From Leptospira selangorensis (GTDB lineage Bacteria; Spirochaetota; Leptospiria; Leptospirales; Leptospiraceae): DNA of 64,000 nucleotides. The notes under the pieces were generated by a model, which did not search any database, was not told where the DNA came from, and was given only the letters and a program-made list of their open reading frames with translations. Location: positions 1-64,000 of the forward strand of contig NZ_RQES01000027.1 of assembly GCF_004769405.1 (NCBI RefSeq), written 5' to 3'. The translations under genes were made by a program, and so were the position numbers. Positions 44,694 to 53,964 of this stretch are shown here, one piece after another; the stretch's first letter is position 1, and the number at the start of each line of letters is the position of its first letter.

Positions 44694-45602
44694 ATGATGA
44701 ATTTCACAGAACATAGAAAAACTCTTAAAGAAACAGTTAGAATTAAGGGGATTGGATTACATTCCGGTAAGGAAGTAAATCTGGTCGGGCACCCTGCTCC
44801 TGTTGGAACAGGTATAGTTTTTGAATATAGAAAGGGAGAAGATAAAGCATCTATCCCTGTAGAACTAAGCAACGTAGTAGATACGAGTAATGCTACCACA
44901 CTTGGAGACGGACTCCATAGAGTCCAAACCGTTGAGCACCTAATGGCAGCGGTATTCTCTCTAGGAATTACTGATATGATCCTGGAAATCGACTCAGTAG
45001 AAGTTCCGATCATGGACGGATCTTCCCTTCCATTCCTAGAAGCTTTCGAAAACACGGGTTACACTGAATTCGAAGAAAGAATCGAACCTATTTATGTAAA
45101 AAACCCGATGTGGGTGGTAGATGGGGACAAATACCTTGTGATCCTTCCAAGCGAAACCTGGAAAGTGACCTACACAATCGACTTCCCTCACCCTCTTCTT
45201 AAAGGCCAGAATATCACAATCGATCTGGACCGAGACATCCTCAAAAACGAAATTTTACCAGCTAGAACCTTCGGATTCCTAAAAGATGTAGAAGCACTCC
45301 AAGCAAGAGGACTTGCTATGGGAGGATCCTTGGACAACGCAATCGTTCTTACCCAGGACGGATACTTAAATGAATCCCTCCGATATGAGAACGAATGTGT
45401 CCGACACAAAATTTTGGACCTGGTAGGTGATCTTTCCATCGCAGGAAGACCTATCATAGGACATTATTTGGCTTCCAAGGCGGGACATGCACTGGATGTT
45501 TCCATGGCTAAGTTAGTCATGAGTTCAGTAACTGGAAACGAACTGGGCAAATACAAAAGCCGTCGTATCCCACTTTTCAACAGAAAAGCGGCGATGGTCT
45601 AA
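44694..45602 (+). CDS. lpxC: UDP-3-O-acyl-N-acetylglucosamine deacetylase
   Basis: LpxC catalyses the committed step of lipid A synthesis, a zinc-dependent deacetylation. The 302-residue chain carries zinc ligands His82 (VEHLMAA), His238 and Asp242 (HKILDLVGD) and the proton-donor His265 (AGHALD), all at or near the familiar numbering. The start is ATG at 44694 or the next ATG at 44697. TAGGA lies just upstream. LpxC is often regulated, and here the long 5' gap with hairpins suggests control of its translation or transcription. A hairpin without a U-tract follows at 45615. Confidence 0.95.
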   Translation: MMNFTEHRKTLKETVRIKGIGLHSGKEVNLVGHPAPVGTGIVFEYRKGEDKASIPVELSNVVDTSNATTLGDGLHRVQTVEHLMAAVFSLGITDMILEIDSVEVPIMDGSSLPFLEAFENTGYTEFEERIEPIYVKNPMWVVDGDKYLVILPSETWKVTYTIDFPHPLLKGQNITIDLDRDILKNEILPARTFGFLKDVEALQARGLAMGGSLDNAIVLTQDGYLNESLRYENECVRHKILDLVGDLSIAGRPIIGHYLASKAGHALDVSMAKLVMSSVTGNELGKYKSRRIPLFNRKAAMV

Positions 45603-45614
45603 ATATGTACGATT

Positions 45615-45638
45615 TTCCCGCCTATGTTCAGGCGGGAA
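45615..45638. terminator. Perfect hairpin after lpxC
   Basis: TTCCCGCCT (45615-45623) pairs exactly with AGGCGGGAA (45630-45638) around a 6-base loop. It is 12 bases after the lpxC stop. There is no T-run downstream on the plus strand, so it may slow or protect rather than terminate. Confidence 0.5.
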
Positions 45639-45706
45639 GCTCCAAATTTATAAAAGACTTGTCGATTCACTAAACTACTGTATTTCTACCAGCGGATATT
45701 CATTCT

Positions 45707-47449
45707 ATGAATGGCGGCGGGAAAAGAAGTACATATATGGGGATAGTCGCTTTTCCCGGCAGATTTTACGGTCGTTGCGTAAAAGTCGGGACAAAGAGAA
45801 GACATCTAGCTCACGGCGCCTATATTCATGAGAGCCAAAAACCGGAAGAGCTCAAAAAATTATCCAACGCACTCGATTCTTCCAAAATTGAATTAAAATC
45901 TATTATCACTAGTCTCAAAACAAGAGAACAAGATAGAGAACTAAAAGAAATTTTAGAAACCCAGGTCACGATCACAGAAGACCCGGGGCTACAAGATTCA
46001 TTCAGAAATCGGATCAAAGAATATAATGAAAACGCATTTTTAGCGGTCCAAAATACGATCAACGAACTCACAGATAAGTTCACTCGTATGGACAATCCAT
46101 TCTTCCGGGAACGATCGGATCATTTCCAAGACATCTCCAATCGGATCTTAGAAAACCTATTAGATAAAAAGGAAGAAGTTTCATTCTTAGCGGATCAATC
46201 AGAAGACGTGATCCTAGTCGCAAGACAATTGACTCCATCACAGATGATACTCATGGATAAGAGTAGAATCAGAGGAATTGCAACTGACCTGGGTGGAAAA
46301 ACCGGTCATATGGCAATTCTCGCCAGAAACTACGGAATCCCTACTATAGTTGGCTTAAAAGAATTTTATAGAAATATTAACGATTTCGAATATGTTTTCC
46401 TGGATGCAGACACAGGACAGATAGTAAGGAATCCAACAATAGAAGAAGTGAAATATTATGGTGCTTCTTCCCCTTTAAGTTTCGAGACAAAGGTAATAAA
46501 ACCTAAAAAAGCAGTCACAAAAGACGGAGTCAAGATCAGACTAAAATGTAATTTGGAATCGGATACCGACTGTGATATTGCTAAAAAAGCGGATGTTGAC
46601 GGAGTGGGACTTTTCCGCTCAGAGTCATTATTCTTAAAATACCAGGATAAAAACGTATCAGGCGAAGAACAATTTTTAGCATATAAAAGGATCGCTGAAG
46701 GAATGGATCCGAATCCTGTTTATATCAGGACCTTTGATATAGGGGCTGATAAATTTTCCACGGGAGAATTCGAGGAGAATCCTTTTCTAGGAAATAGAGG
46801 AATTCGATATAGCCTTCAGAATCCGGATTGGTTCAAAGAACAATTGATTGCTATACTCAGAGCTTCTGCTTATGGAAATCTGAGTATTATGCTTCCTATG
46901 GTAACAAACCTAGGAGAAATCAAAAAAACAAAAGAAATATTAGAAGAATGTAAAAGAGAACTTACTGCCAAAAAGGAAAAGTTCAACAAAAAGATCAAAC
47001 TAGGAGTGATGGTAGAAACTCCTTCTGCTGTGTCCTCCATGGATGTTTTGGCAAGAGAAGTGGATTTTTTCTCCGTAGGAACTAACGATCTATTACAATA
47101 TCTAATGGCAGTGGATCGAAATAATGTGAATGTTTCTTCCTTATACAATCCATTCCATATTTCTTTTTTAAGAGCTTTGGTCCAAATTGTAGAAACAGCT
47201 TGGAAATATGAAAGACCATTAAGTATTTGTGGAGAACTCGCCTCGGATACTAATTTTACGATCCTACTTTTGGGAATGGGATTCAGAGAACTTTCCATCT
47301 CCATACCATTCGTAGCGCCCATCCGTAAAATTTTAGCCTCTGTCAGTTTAAAACAGGCGAACTTTCTTTTGAAAAAGATTTTAGAACTTTCAGAGAACGA
47401 GGATTACGAGGCGATCGAAGCCTTCCTATTCAGCAAACACTTGGAGTAA
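45707..47449 (+). CDS. ptsI: Phosphoenolpyruvate-protein phosphotransferase (PTS enzyme I)
   Basis: This is PTS enzyme I: PEP phosphorylates a histidine, which passes phosphate to HPr. The 580-residue chain has the N-terminal swivelling domain, His201 in GGKTGH, the GLFRSESLFL phosphate site, DIGADK and the C-terminal active Cys508 in LSICGE. Length and layout match PtsI rather than PtsP because no GAF domain is present. An internal ATG at 45737 (MGIVAFPGRFYG) aligns better with the family N-terminus and could be the real start. No HPr or EII gene is near, so a regulatory role is likely. Confidence 0.9.
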   Translation: MNGGGKRSTYMGIVAFPGRFYGRCVKVGTKRRHLAHGAYIHESQKPEELKKLSNALDSSKIELKSIITSLKTREQDRELKEILETQVTITEDPGLQDSFRNRIKEYNENAFLAVQNTINELTDKFTRMDNPFFRERSDHFQDISNRILENLLDKKEEVSFLADQSEDVILVARQLTPSQMILMDKSRIRGIATDLGGKTGHMAILARNYGIPTIVGLKEFYRNINDFEYVFLDADTGQIVRNPTIEEVKYYGASSPLSFETKVIKPKKAVTKDGVKIRLKCNLESDTDCDIAKKADVDGVGLFRSESLFLKYQDKNVSGEEQFLAYKRIAEGMDPNPVYIRTFDIGADKFSTGEFEENPFLGNRGIRYSLQNPDWFKEQLIAILRASAYGNLSIMLPMVTNLGEIKKTKEILEECKRELTAKKEKFNKKIKLGVMVETPSAVSSMDVLAREVDFFSVGTNDLLQYLMAVDRNNVNVSSLYNPFHISFLRALVQIVETAWKYERPLSICGELASDTNFTILLLGMGFRELSISIPFVAPIRKILASVSLKQANFLLKKILELSENEDYEAIEAFLFSKHLE

Positions 47450-48107
47450 CTGAATATTCCAGACTCAAAAATAAAAACGGATCCTGGTCTATCTTCTTCT
47501 CTTGTAAAAATAATGGACCCAAAGATTCTTTCGGTTTCAGAAAATTCAAATACGACTGTTTTTCCGTTCTTAGGAAAAAATTCCCTGCTGATTTTTTCTC
47601 AGAATGGAACTGAGAGATCTTCTTGATTACTGAAGGAAGATTTCTATCTTCCGAATATATATTGGAAAATAAGATCAGATAATTTTTATCTTTCCAAATT
47701 CCTCTGAATACGAATCCTTCTCGGGAGAAAAATTCGCGAAAAGGGATTTCTTCGGATACATCTTCCAATCTTGAATATTGGAAAACATCTTCCGTACCAA
47801 GCACCTTAGGTAAGAATGAATCAATTTTAAGTCCGGGAGCTTCTTCCCAGCCTGCACTTAAACAAATCCCTTTTTTAAAACTTGGGTTTAGGTTTTTGAT
47901 TTCCAGCTCCGACTGAAGTTTCTTCCAAGTGAGTTCTGCTCTGGCGAATATAAATCCTAAATTTAAGGCGGAAAATTCTTTTACTCTGGAAAAGTCCCAG
48001 ACTTCTCTCTCTTTTAATGTGGAAAAGTAAAGATTGTCCAAAGCATATAGGTCCGAATGACCATAAGGTTCGAAAATACTGGTTTTGGAGAGTGTCGTTT
48101 TCGCCAT
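47430..48107 (-). CDS. Hypothetical protein
   Basis: The protein has about 225 residues from the ATG at 48107, lacking a clear ribosome site. No signal peptide or membrane segment is seen. The sequence is rich in aromatic and charged residues (EVWDFSRVKEFSALNLGFIFARAELTWKKL) and ends with hydrophobic PFLFLSLEYSVTPSV. I recognise no family. Its last 20 bases overlap the ptsI end on the opposite strand, and an intrinsic terminator of the acyl-CoA synthetase gene lies just upstream of it. Confidence 0.6.
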   Translation of the reverse strand: MAKTTLSKTSIFEPYGHSDLYALDNLYFSTLKEREVWDFSRVKEFSALNLGFIFARAELTWKKLQSELEIKNLNPSFKKGICLSAGWEEAPGLKIDSFLPKVLGTEDVFQYSRLEDVSEEIPFREFFSREGFVFRGIWKDKNYLILFSNIYSEDRNLPSVIKKISQFHSEKKSAGNFFLRTEKQSYLNFLKPKESLGPLFLQEKKIDQDPFLFLSLEYSVTPSVC

Positions 48108-48148
48108 ACAGGATACATATCGGCGGCTTACAAAATTCTCCTCAGGGT

Positions 48149-48179
48149 AAAAAAAAAGCCCCGGTTTCAACCGAGGCTT
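48149..48179 (-). terminator. Rho-independent terminator after acyl-CoA synthetase 2
   Basis: On the minus strand AAGCCTCGG pairs with CCGGGGCTT (one mismatch) with a short loop, followed by a run of about nine T. It lies about 50 bases after the acyl-CoA synthetase stop and about 40 bases before the next gene start, so that gene needs its own promoter or read-through. Confidence 0.88.
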
Positions 48180-48226
48180 CTTCATTCCTTTTTTAAAGGC
48201 TCTTTTAAGCCCTTATTAAGAGAATT

Positions 48227-50266
48227 TTATTTATCTGTATAGACCTTCTTGATCCTATCAGCGTATTTTTCAGCGATCACGTGACGTTTCATCTTCAACA
48301 TATTGTTCAACTCATCTCCCACCTCAAAAGGTTTGGAAACGATAAAGAATGGAGTCACTTGCTCAAAGGATTTGAATCCGTTCTTAGCATTATTAAGAGC
48401 TTTGATCTCTTTTCTGAATAGATCCACTACTTTGGCGTTTTCGTTCAAAGCATCTTTATTGGAAATATCCACTCCGTTTTCTTTTGCCCATTCCTGTAAC
48501 TTTTCGAAGTCAGGAACAATGATTGCCCCTAGGTTTTTCTGGTCTTGGCCTATGATCATACACTGGCTGATATAAACGGACTCTTGGAGTTTATTCTCGA
48601 TAGGAACAGGCTCCACGTTTTCTCCGCCTAATAGAACCACGGTGTCTTTCGCTCTTCCGGTAAGCGTTAGGGTATGTTTGAAGTTGATCATCCCCATATC
48701 ACCTGTGTTCATCCACCCGTCTACAAGAGCCTTAGAAGTAGCTTCTTCATTTTTGAAGTAACCTTTCATGACCTGAGGTCCGTTTACGAATACAACACCT
48801 TTGCGACCAAGTTTACCTTTGATCACTTTTCCGTTTGCGTCGATCTCAGTCAGAACTTCGTTATTATCATTTCTGATCTGAAGATGAGTTTTAGGAACGA
48901 TAGAACCTACAGAACCTATGATCAACTTTTGGAAAGTTCTAACGGAAAGTACAGGAGAAGTTTCAGTCATACCGTAACCTTCCAATACATTGATCCCGAT
49001 ATTATTAAAGAACTCATCTACGTGACGAGGAAGTGCTCCTCCTCCGGAGATAGAAGCTTTCAATCTTCCACCGGTAGCAGTTCTGATCTTGGAAAGAACA
49101 ATTTTGTCCAAGGTTGCACTATTCAAGAATACTCCAAGCCCTGCCAGAATATATAGAGGCAGACTCAAGAAAGAAAACTCAGTAGTAGCAAGTAGATATG
49201 CTGCAATGGAAGAAGCCACGGTCAAAGTGAAAGGTCCTGTTAATACTAACTGGACCAACATTAAGATCCCGTAAAATAGGGAAACGATCGGATTTCTTCC
49301 GTGATAATCCACTTCTTTGCCTGTAAGAAAACGAACTGCAGCGTTTTTCTTGTCTGAGAAGAAATAAGCCAATTTAAATAAACCGCGGCGAAGCGCAGGA
49401 GTTTGGCTCGGATCATTAATTCTTGTATAAATACCGTTATAGATATTTTCCCAAAGGCGAGGAGCAGAACCCATAAATGTAGGTTTCACAGTTGCCAAGT
49501 CTTGGCGAAGATCCCTAACATTAGTATAATATGTAGCAGCTCCGATGCTGATACAAACATATTCCACTACCCTTTCGAATACGTGCCAAACAGGAAGAAT
49601 AGAAAGTAGTTTAGCCTCCGCACTGATCTTTAACATAGGGGTTACGTTCAATACTTGGTGCATCATATTAGAATGTCTTAATTGAACACCTTTGGGAAGA
49701 CCGGTTGTTCCGGAAGTATAGATCAAAGTAAAAAGATCCTCAGGTTTGATAGCTGCAACTCTATCTTCTACCTTACGAGATCCTGAAGCTCTAAGACTTT
49801 TTCCTTTTTCGATCAGGTCATACATTTTCAGAACGCCTGGAGCCTCGGATTCTTTATCCATTACGATAATAGTTTTAACTTTTCCGAGCTGGGATTTGTT
49901 TCTGTTGAATTTCTCCAACATTTTATCATTTTCAATAAAGACTACTTCGGACTCGGAGTGGCTAACGATATATACGATCTCTGAGTCGGTGATATCAGTT
50001 CCTCTTGGAACGTCGGCCGCACCGGTCATGATAATACCATAATCTGCGATGATCCATTCTACGCGGTTATCAGCGAGTAACGCGACATGATCTCTGGATT
50101 GAATACCAAGTTCGATCAAAGCCTCGGCAAGATTCACACCTGCTTCGTATAACTCCGAATAGTTGATCGGCAAATAATTCTTTTGCGCGTCTTTGTATAA
50201 GAAAGCAGGTTTATTTTTAAATTTTTCTGCAGACTCACGAAATAATTGGGCGAGATTCTCAGCCAT
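48227..50266 (-). CDS. Long-chain acyl-CoA synthetase (AMP-forming), paralogue 2
   Basis: The protein has 679 residues. Motifs match the first paralogue: [31 protein letters not shown] and [17 protein letters not shown]. Unlike it, this copy carries an additional hydrophobic stretch of about 40 residues (about residues 335-390, [18 protein letters not shown] and [11 protein letters not shown]), consistent with membrane association. AGGAGA lies 11 bases before the ATG. The enzyme probably supplies acyl-CoA for beta-oxidation or phospholipid use. Differences in substrate length preference are likely but unproven. Confidence 0.92.
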   Translation of the reverse strand: MAENLAQLFRESAEKFKNKPAFLYKDAQKNYLPINYSELYEAGVNLAEALIELGIQSRDHVALLADNRVEWIIADYGIIMTGAADVPRGTDITDSEIVYIVSHSESEVVFIENDKMLEKFNRNKSQLGKVKTIIVMDKESEAPGVLKMYDLIEKGKSLRASGSRKVEDRVAAIKPEDLFTLIYTSGTTGLPKGVQLRHSNMMHQVLNVTPMLKISAEAKLLSILPVWHVFERVVEYVCISIGAATYYTNVRDLRQDLATVKPTFMGSAPRLWENIYNGIYTRINDPSQTPALRRGLFKLAYFFSDKKNAAVRFLTGKEVDYHGRNPIVSLFYGILMLVQLVLTGPFTLTVASSIAAYLLATTEFSFLSLPLYILAGLGVFLNSATLDKIVLSKIRTATGGRLKASISGGGALPRHVDEFFNNIGINVLEGYGMTETSPVLSVRTFQKLIIGSVGSIVPKTHLQIRNDNNEVLTEIDANGKVIKGKLGRKGVVFVNGPQVMKGYFKNEEATSKALVDGWMNTGDMGMINFKHTLTLTGRAKDTVVLLGGENVEPVPIENKLQESVYISQCMIIGQDQKNLGAIIVPDFEKLQEWAKENGVDISNKDALNENAKVVDLFRKEIKALNNAKNGFKSFEQVTPFFIVSKPFEVGDELNNMLKMKRHVIAEKYADRIKKVYTDK

Positions 50267-50375
50267 GTATGGAAATTCTCCTGAAATGAAATGGAATGAT
50301 GGATGTGTCCGGCAGCACCTACCGGGAATCTGATTCCAGATTCAAACTAAATGCTTAAAGATAAATCCTTTTTTT

Positions 50376-50400
50376 AAAAACCAGTCTGAGTTTGGTTTTT
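50376..50400 (-). terminator. Weak AT-rich hairpin, possible terminator for the TlpA-type gene
   Basis: AAAAACCA (50376-50383) pairs with TGGTTTTT (50393-50400) around nine bases. A U-run falls within the stem on either strand. It lies 33 bases downstream of the thioredoxin-like gene on the minus strand. Low strength, so moderate to low confidence. Confidence 0.35.
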
Positions 50401-50432
50401 TATTGCACGATCGTTATGGATAAAGCTCAATT

Positions 50433-50939
50433 CTATGGAGATTCGAGCCAGTTTTTTAGTCTTCCGGTCAATATTGGTAGATCTTTCTCTGAAATTCCAT
50501 ATTGGGAATGAAGTTTCTTTCCGGATTTGCTAAATACGAATAAAGCGGGTTGTCCCTCTATCTTAAGAGGAGTTACAAGTTCCCATTTCGGGTCTAAAAG
50601 GCTTGGGTATAACATTCCAAATTCAGAAGCTGCTTTTCTGATCTCTTCTAAACTTAGATCGTCTTCCGTATTCACTCCTAACACGATAGCAGGAGAATCT
50701 TTCAATTTACCTCTTAATTTTTCAACCACAGGGACCGCTTTTTTGCAAGGTTCACACCAACTTGCCCAGAAATCCAAGACGACTAATTTTCCCTTGTCCT
50801 CTGAAAATTTATGAGAATTCCCGTCCCAATCTTGGAGGGTTACCTGATAGAGCAAAGGTTGCTCATCCGATCTGCAATCGTTTAAGAATAAAATGGAAAA
50901 AAGAAGAAGTAAAACTGGCCAGGCTTTTCTAAAAACCAT
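50433..50939 (-). CDS. TlpA/ResA-type thioredoxin-like lipoprotein
   Basis: The protein has 168 residues with a lipoprotein signal ending in LFLNDC, so it is a membrane-tethered periplasmic protein. The thioredoxin-like fold shows FWASWCEPCKKAVP, the redox Cys-x2-Cys, and the cis-proline region GQPALFVFSKSGK. These proteins reduce disulfides, often for cytochrome c maturation or oxidative stress. No cytochrome genes are adjacent. It is on the same strand as, and upstream of, the acyl-CoA synthetase 2 gene. Confidence 0.88.
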   Translation of the reverse strand: MVFRKAWPVLLLLFSILFLNDCRSDEQPLLYQVTLQDWDGNSHKFSEDKGKLVVLDFWASWCEPCKKAVPVVEKLRGKLKDSPAIVLGVNTEDDLSLEEIRKAASEFGMLYPSLLDPKWELVTPLKIEGQPALFVFSKSGKKLHSQYGISEKDLPILTGRLKNWLESP

Positions 50940-51041
50940 ACTTCCAGATTACAAATAAGAATCAAAGCTACAAGTCATTTACGTCCAATTCTACCTTGCT
51001 TTAAAGAGTGCGGATCAAAAACTTGTATAGAGTTTTCAGCC

Positions 51042-51461
51042 TTGGAAGAAACTAGGATCTATAATTACTATTTCCAATTTTCAGAATTCCAATCTTATTT
51101 GGAAGGAAGAAGGTTCCAAGGAGAAGGGATCCAGTTTGATTCCGGATCCCCTCAAGGAAGTAACAAACCCCCGTCTCTCTTAGCATTTCTAGAGCCTAAA
51201 AAAGGATTTATACTACAATTAAGATCCGGTAAAAATTTGGAAAGGATCTGCAATGACTGGACGGACAGTTCCTGGGAAAGAAAAGAAGATCTATTCGTTT
51301 GGAACGTAAATCCTACAGAGCAAATTTATTTCCAAGCCTTGGATAGAAATCGGATCCATATTCACTGGAAAGCTTCTACTGATATTATTTTTTCGGGAAC
51401 GATAGAAGTAAGGGCTAAATCTATTTTCCAAAAGATTTTAGGACCTTTTGGAAGAAACTAG
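51042..51461 (+). CDS. Hypothetical protein
   Basis: The protein has 139 residues starting from a TTG with no strong ribosome site. It is largely beta, with tryptophans (DWTDSSWERKEDLFVWNV, RIHIHWKASTDIIFSGTIEVRAK). There is no signal peptide or motif I can name. It ends by overlapping the convergent glycosyltransferase gene by 24 bases. Confidence is moderate because the frame is clean and codons look coding. Confidence 0.5.
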   Translation: MEETRIYNYYFQFSEFQSYLEGRRFQGEGIQFDSGSPQGSNKPPSLLAFLEPKKGFILQLRSGKNLERICNDWTDSSWERKEDLFVWNVNPTEQIYFQALDRNRIHIHWKASTDIIFSGTIEVRAKSIFQKILGPFGRN

Positions 51462-52574
51462 ATCCCTAAAAATTTTTTTAACTAGAGCGGCAGACTTCTT
51501 TCTTTCAAATCTTTTCAGATCTGCTTTCGGAAATTTAAATTTTTTCTTTTGAAAGTCTAAAAGGGCTTTTTTCCAGTCTTCCACCGATTCCGAAGAAATA
51601 TATATACAGGATTTTTTTCCTATTTCTCTAAATACTTCTAGATCGGAAACGATACAAGGAATAGAATAAGCAAGCGCCTCTAAAAGTGGGATCCCAAACC
51701 CTTCATAAACGGATGGGAATATAAAAAGACTCGCTTGAGAGTATAAATATTTTAGCTCTTCTTCATTTACAAAATCGAACCAGTAAAGCTCTCCAGATCC
51801 GGAAAATTCTTTGAACTTTTCTAGAAACTCTGGAGATTCCCAACCTTCTTTTCCGGCATGGACCCAAACCAGGTCAGATCTTTCCTTTCTGGCTTCTTGG
51901 TAAGCTTTTAAGAGTGTTCCGAAATTTTTACGAGGTTCTAACGTAGAAACCGTTAGGAAAAATTTTTTTGGAAGTTTAGAGATCCGTTTTGTAGGAGGAA
52001 CTTTTATTTTTTTGATCTCTTTAGGATCATAACCTGGATAGATTATATCTATTTTTTCTTTAGAAAATGAAGAATATTTTAAGATCTCGGAAGATGTGAA
52101 TTCCGAGTTTGCTAAAATAAAATCAGCTCTTTGGATACTTCTTCTTAAATAAAAAAGCTGCTGAAATCTTGCGATAGGCCTCATTGTTTCCGGAAAACGA
52201 TAGGCTACAAAATCGTGATAAGTCAAAACTCCCGGAATACTTCTAGATAAAAAAAGAGGAAATACCTGCTGTGTTCCCCAAAATAGATCAATCTCATATT
52301 TTCTGAGTTGAAAAGGAAGGTAGAATACAAAGTAAATCCCTCCTATTTTAGAGAACAGACCTTGTCCGATCACAGGTTTTATATTCGGATTTCTGAATAG
52401 ATCCTTATAACCTTCATGGATTGGTTTGTGAGAAAAAAGATAAAATTCAAAATCAGGATCTTTTTCGAAACCTTTCAAAACGGATTCGATCAATCTTCCT
52501 ACTCCCGAAACAGGAGTGGATAAAGGCCTTGCATCCAAGGCGATCTTGTATTTTTTTTTGTTTAGATTGGACAA
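51438..52574 (-). CDS. Glycosyltransferase family 1 (GT4-like)
   Basis: The protein has 378 residues. The GT-B fold is shown by LDARPLSTPVSGVGRLIESVL at the N-terminus, TVSTLEPRKNFGTLLKAY and the sugar-nucleotide loop SVYEGFGIPLLEALAYSIPCIVSD. It transfers an activated sugar in polysaccharide or lipid assembly, and the sugar is unknown. The start is TTG. AAGG lies about 11 bases upstream. It is the last gene of the block containing the CysQ-like and bamA genes. Confidence 0.9.
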   Translation of the reverse strand: MSNLNKKKYKIALDARPLSTPVSGVGRLIESVLKGFEKDPDFEFYLFSHKPIHEGYKDLFRNPNIKPVIGQGLFSKIGGIYFVFYLPFQLRKYEIDLFWGTQQVFPLFLSRSIPGVLTYHDFVAYRFPETMRPIARFQQLFYLRRSIQRADFILANSEFTSSEILKYSSFSKEKIDIIYPGYDPKEIKKIKVPPTKRISKLPKKFFLTVSTLEPRKNFGTLLKAYQEARKERSDLVWVHAGKEGWESPEFLEKFKEFSGSGELYWFDFVNEEELKYLYSQASLFIFPSVYEGFGIPLLEALAYSIPCIVSDLEVFREIGKKSCIYISSESVEDWKKALLDFQKKKFKFPKADLKRFERKKSAALVKKIFRDLVSSKRS

Positions 52575-52602
52575 GCTAAGAATGGCCTTTTCTAAAATTG
52601 AT

Positions 52603-53454
52603 TTACCAACGATCTCTAACGGAACCTTGGAGGGAAGTTTTAAACTTTTCCCAGAATTGAGTCACAAGTTCTGAATCTCCTGCGAGTAACCCTATTCCCA
52701 ATTTAGAAGTTAAAAATGGATAATCTTTGCCGGAACGGATTTCCAGATCTTTTCCTAAGGAGGCTCGTAGTATCGCAATCCCACCTGCCACATCCCAATC
52801 GTTTTTAGGTCGGAGAGAAAGTGTTAAAGGATATTTTCCGACTGCAACCAAGGCAAGTTTATAAGCAATGGAACCTTTTGGCTCTAATACAAAATCATTT
52901 CCATAATCTAATTTTTTGAATAGTCCTGCTTTTGTTTCAGAAATGGAAACTAAAATTTTAGGAAGTTCGGAAGATTCAAGTTTCGGAAGATAGAAAGTAT
53001 TCTCCCAATCGATCTGATTTTCCAGATAAGGGGACTTTAAGATTGTATAATATGCGCCCTTACCTTCCGCTCCCCAAAAAAATTCTCCAGTAGCAGGATT
53101 CATTACTATCCCAAAAACTGGTTTACCTTCTTCCAAAAGGCCGAGGCTAATCGCAAACTCCGGATTTTTAGCTACAAATTCTCTGGTTCCGTCGATCGGA
53201 TCCAAGATCCAAACTCTTTCTCCTTGTAGGGAAGAATGAGAGAAATTCGAATCTTCTTCTGAATAAACTTTGTCTTTTAGGATTTTGCGAATGCCGCCCG
53301 CAATGATCTCGTTTGCTTGCAGGTCGGCTTCAGTGAGAGGATCACCTTTGGATTTTTCCATCACATGGAAATTTGTTCCATAGATGGAAAGTATCCGATC
53401 TGCGGCTTCCAGAACAAGTTTAGAAACTAATTCCGCTTCTTCCGGAAATCGCAT
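52603..53454 (-). CDS. Inositol monophosphatase family (CysQ-like) phosphatase
   Basis: The protein has 283 residues with the metal-site motifs EEDS, DPIDGTREF (near residue 86) and WDVAGGIAIL. The family includes 3'(2'),5'-bisphosphate nucleotidases (CysQ) and inositol or fructose phosphatases. The length and motif spacing suit CysQ, which clears PAP during sulfate assimilation. The substrate is not certain. The small secreted protein gene lies nine bases upstream. Confidence 0.85.
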   Translation of the reverse strand: MRFPEEAELVSKLVLEAADRILSIYGTNFHVMEKSKGDPLTEADLQANEIIAGGIRKILKDKVYSEEDSNFSHSSLQGERVWILDPIDGTREFVAKNPEFAISLGLLEEGKPVFGIVMNPATGEFFWGAEGKGAYYTILKSPYLENQIDWENTFYLPKLESSELPKILVSISETKAGLFKKLDYGNDFVLEPKGSIAYKLALVAVGKYPLTLSLRPKNDWDVAGGIAILRASLGKDLEIRSGKDYPFLTSKLGIGLLAGDSELVTQFWEKFKTSLQGSVRDRW

Positions 53455-53463
53455 GAAAAGGGA

Positions 53464-53904
53464 TTATTTTCCGGTAGTTGGCTGAGCCGGTTGTTTATCT
53501 TCCTTATGAGGTTCTTCTTCCAAAGTATCTGGACGAACATAGAACACTTCATTGATAGGAGTTTGAAGATAAATTTCCGGATCCATTAGATAACTGTAAA
53601 ATACGATATAAGTTTTGTATTTTACATACACTCCGAAAGTTCCCTTTTGAGGCTCATAAGAAATAGAATCCGCTTTTAGATCCTTGGTGTATTCCTTATA
53701 ATCCAGGTATTTACGATGAAGGCTGTATTTTAAAGCGGAGAGAAGATTTTTTTCCAACATCGCTTTTTTAGCGGATTCGGAAACTTTTCGATTCTTATTA
53801 AATTCTTCTACTTTATTAAATTCTTCTACTAAACCGCTGACTTTTCCAGCAAACAATGGGGTCCCGAGGCAGATAGCCAAGGCTAGTATTACGATCCGTT
53901 TCAT
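53464..53904 (-). CDS. Small secreted hypothetical protein with an in-frame duplication
   Basis: The protein has 146 residues with an N-terminal signal peptide (about 1-19, ending LFAG). The mature chain has helical and beta segments, a C-terminal acidic/lysine-rich tail (EEEPHKEDKQPAQP) and no recognised domain. An exact 18-base tandem duplication at 53795-53830 encodes VEEFNK twice. A strong AGGAGAAAC site precedes the ATG. It lies between the pcrA and CysQ-like genes on the same strand. Confidence 0.65.
   Translation of the reverse strand: MKRIVILALAICLGTPLFAGKVSGLVEEFNKVEEFNKNRKVSESAKKAMLEKNLLSALKYSLHRKYLDYKEYTKDLKADSISYEPQKGTFGVYVKYKTYIVFYSYLMDPEIYLQTPINEVFYVRPDTLEEEPHKEDKQPAQPTTGK
53795..53830. 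repeat. 18-bp perfect tandem duplication in a coding sequence
   Basis: TTATTAAATTCTTCTACT occurs twice in a row with no mismatch. The unit length is a multiple of three, so the frame is kept. This is a candidate site for length variation between strains. Confidence 0.9.
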
Positions 53905-53964
53905 TGTTTCTCCTATGTTCCTGTGAATAATATCGGTATTTTAGGGGGTGAACTTTCCCCCTTG

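Noticed and set aside
53943..53962. AGGGGG/CCCCCT hairpin as a terminator for pcrA
   Set aside because: The stem is six bases with an eight-base loop and no U-run on the minus strand. It is too weak to call.
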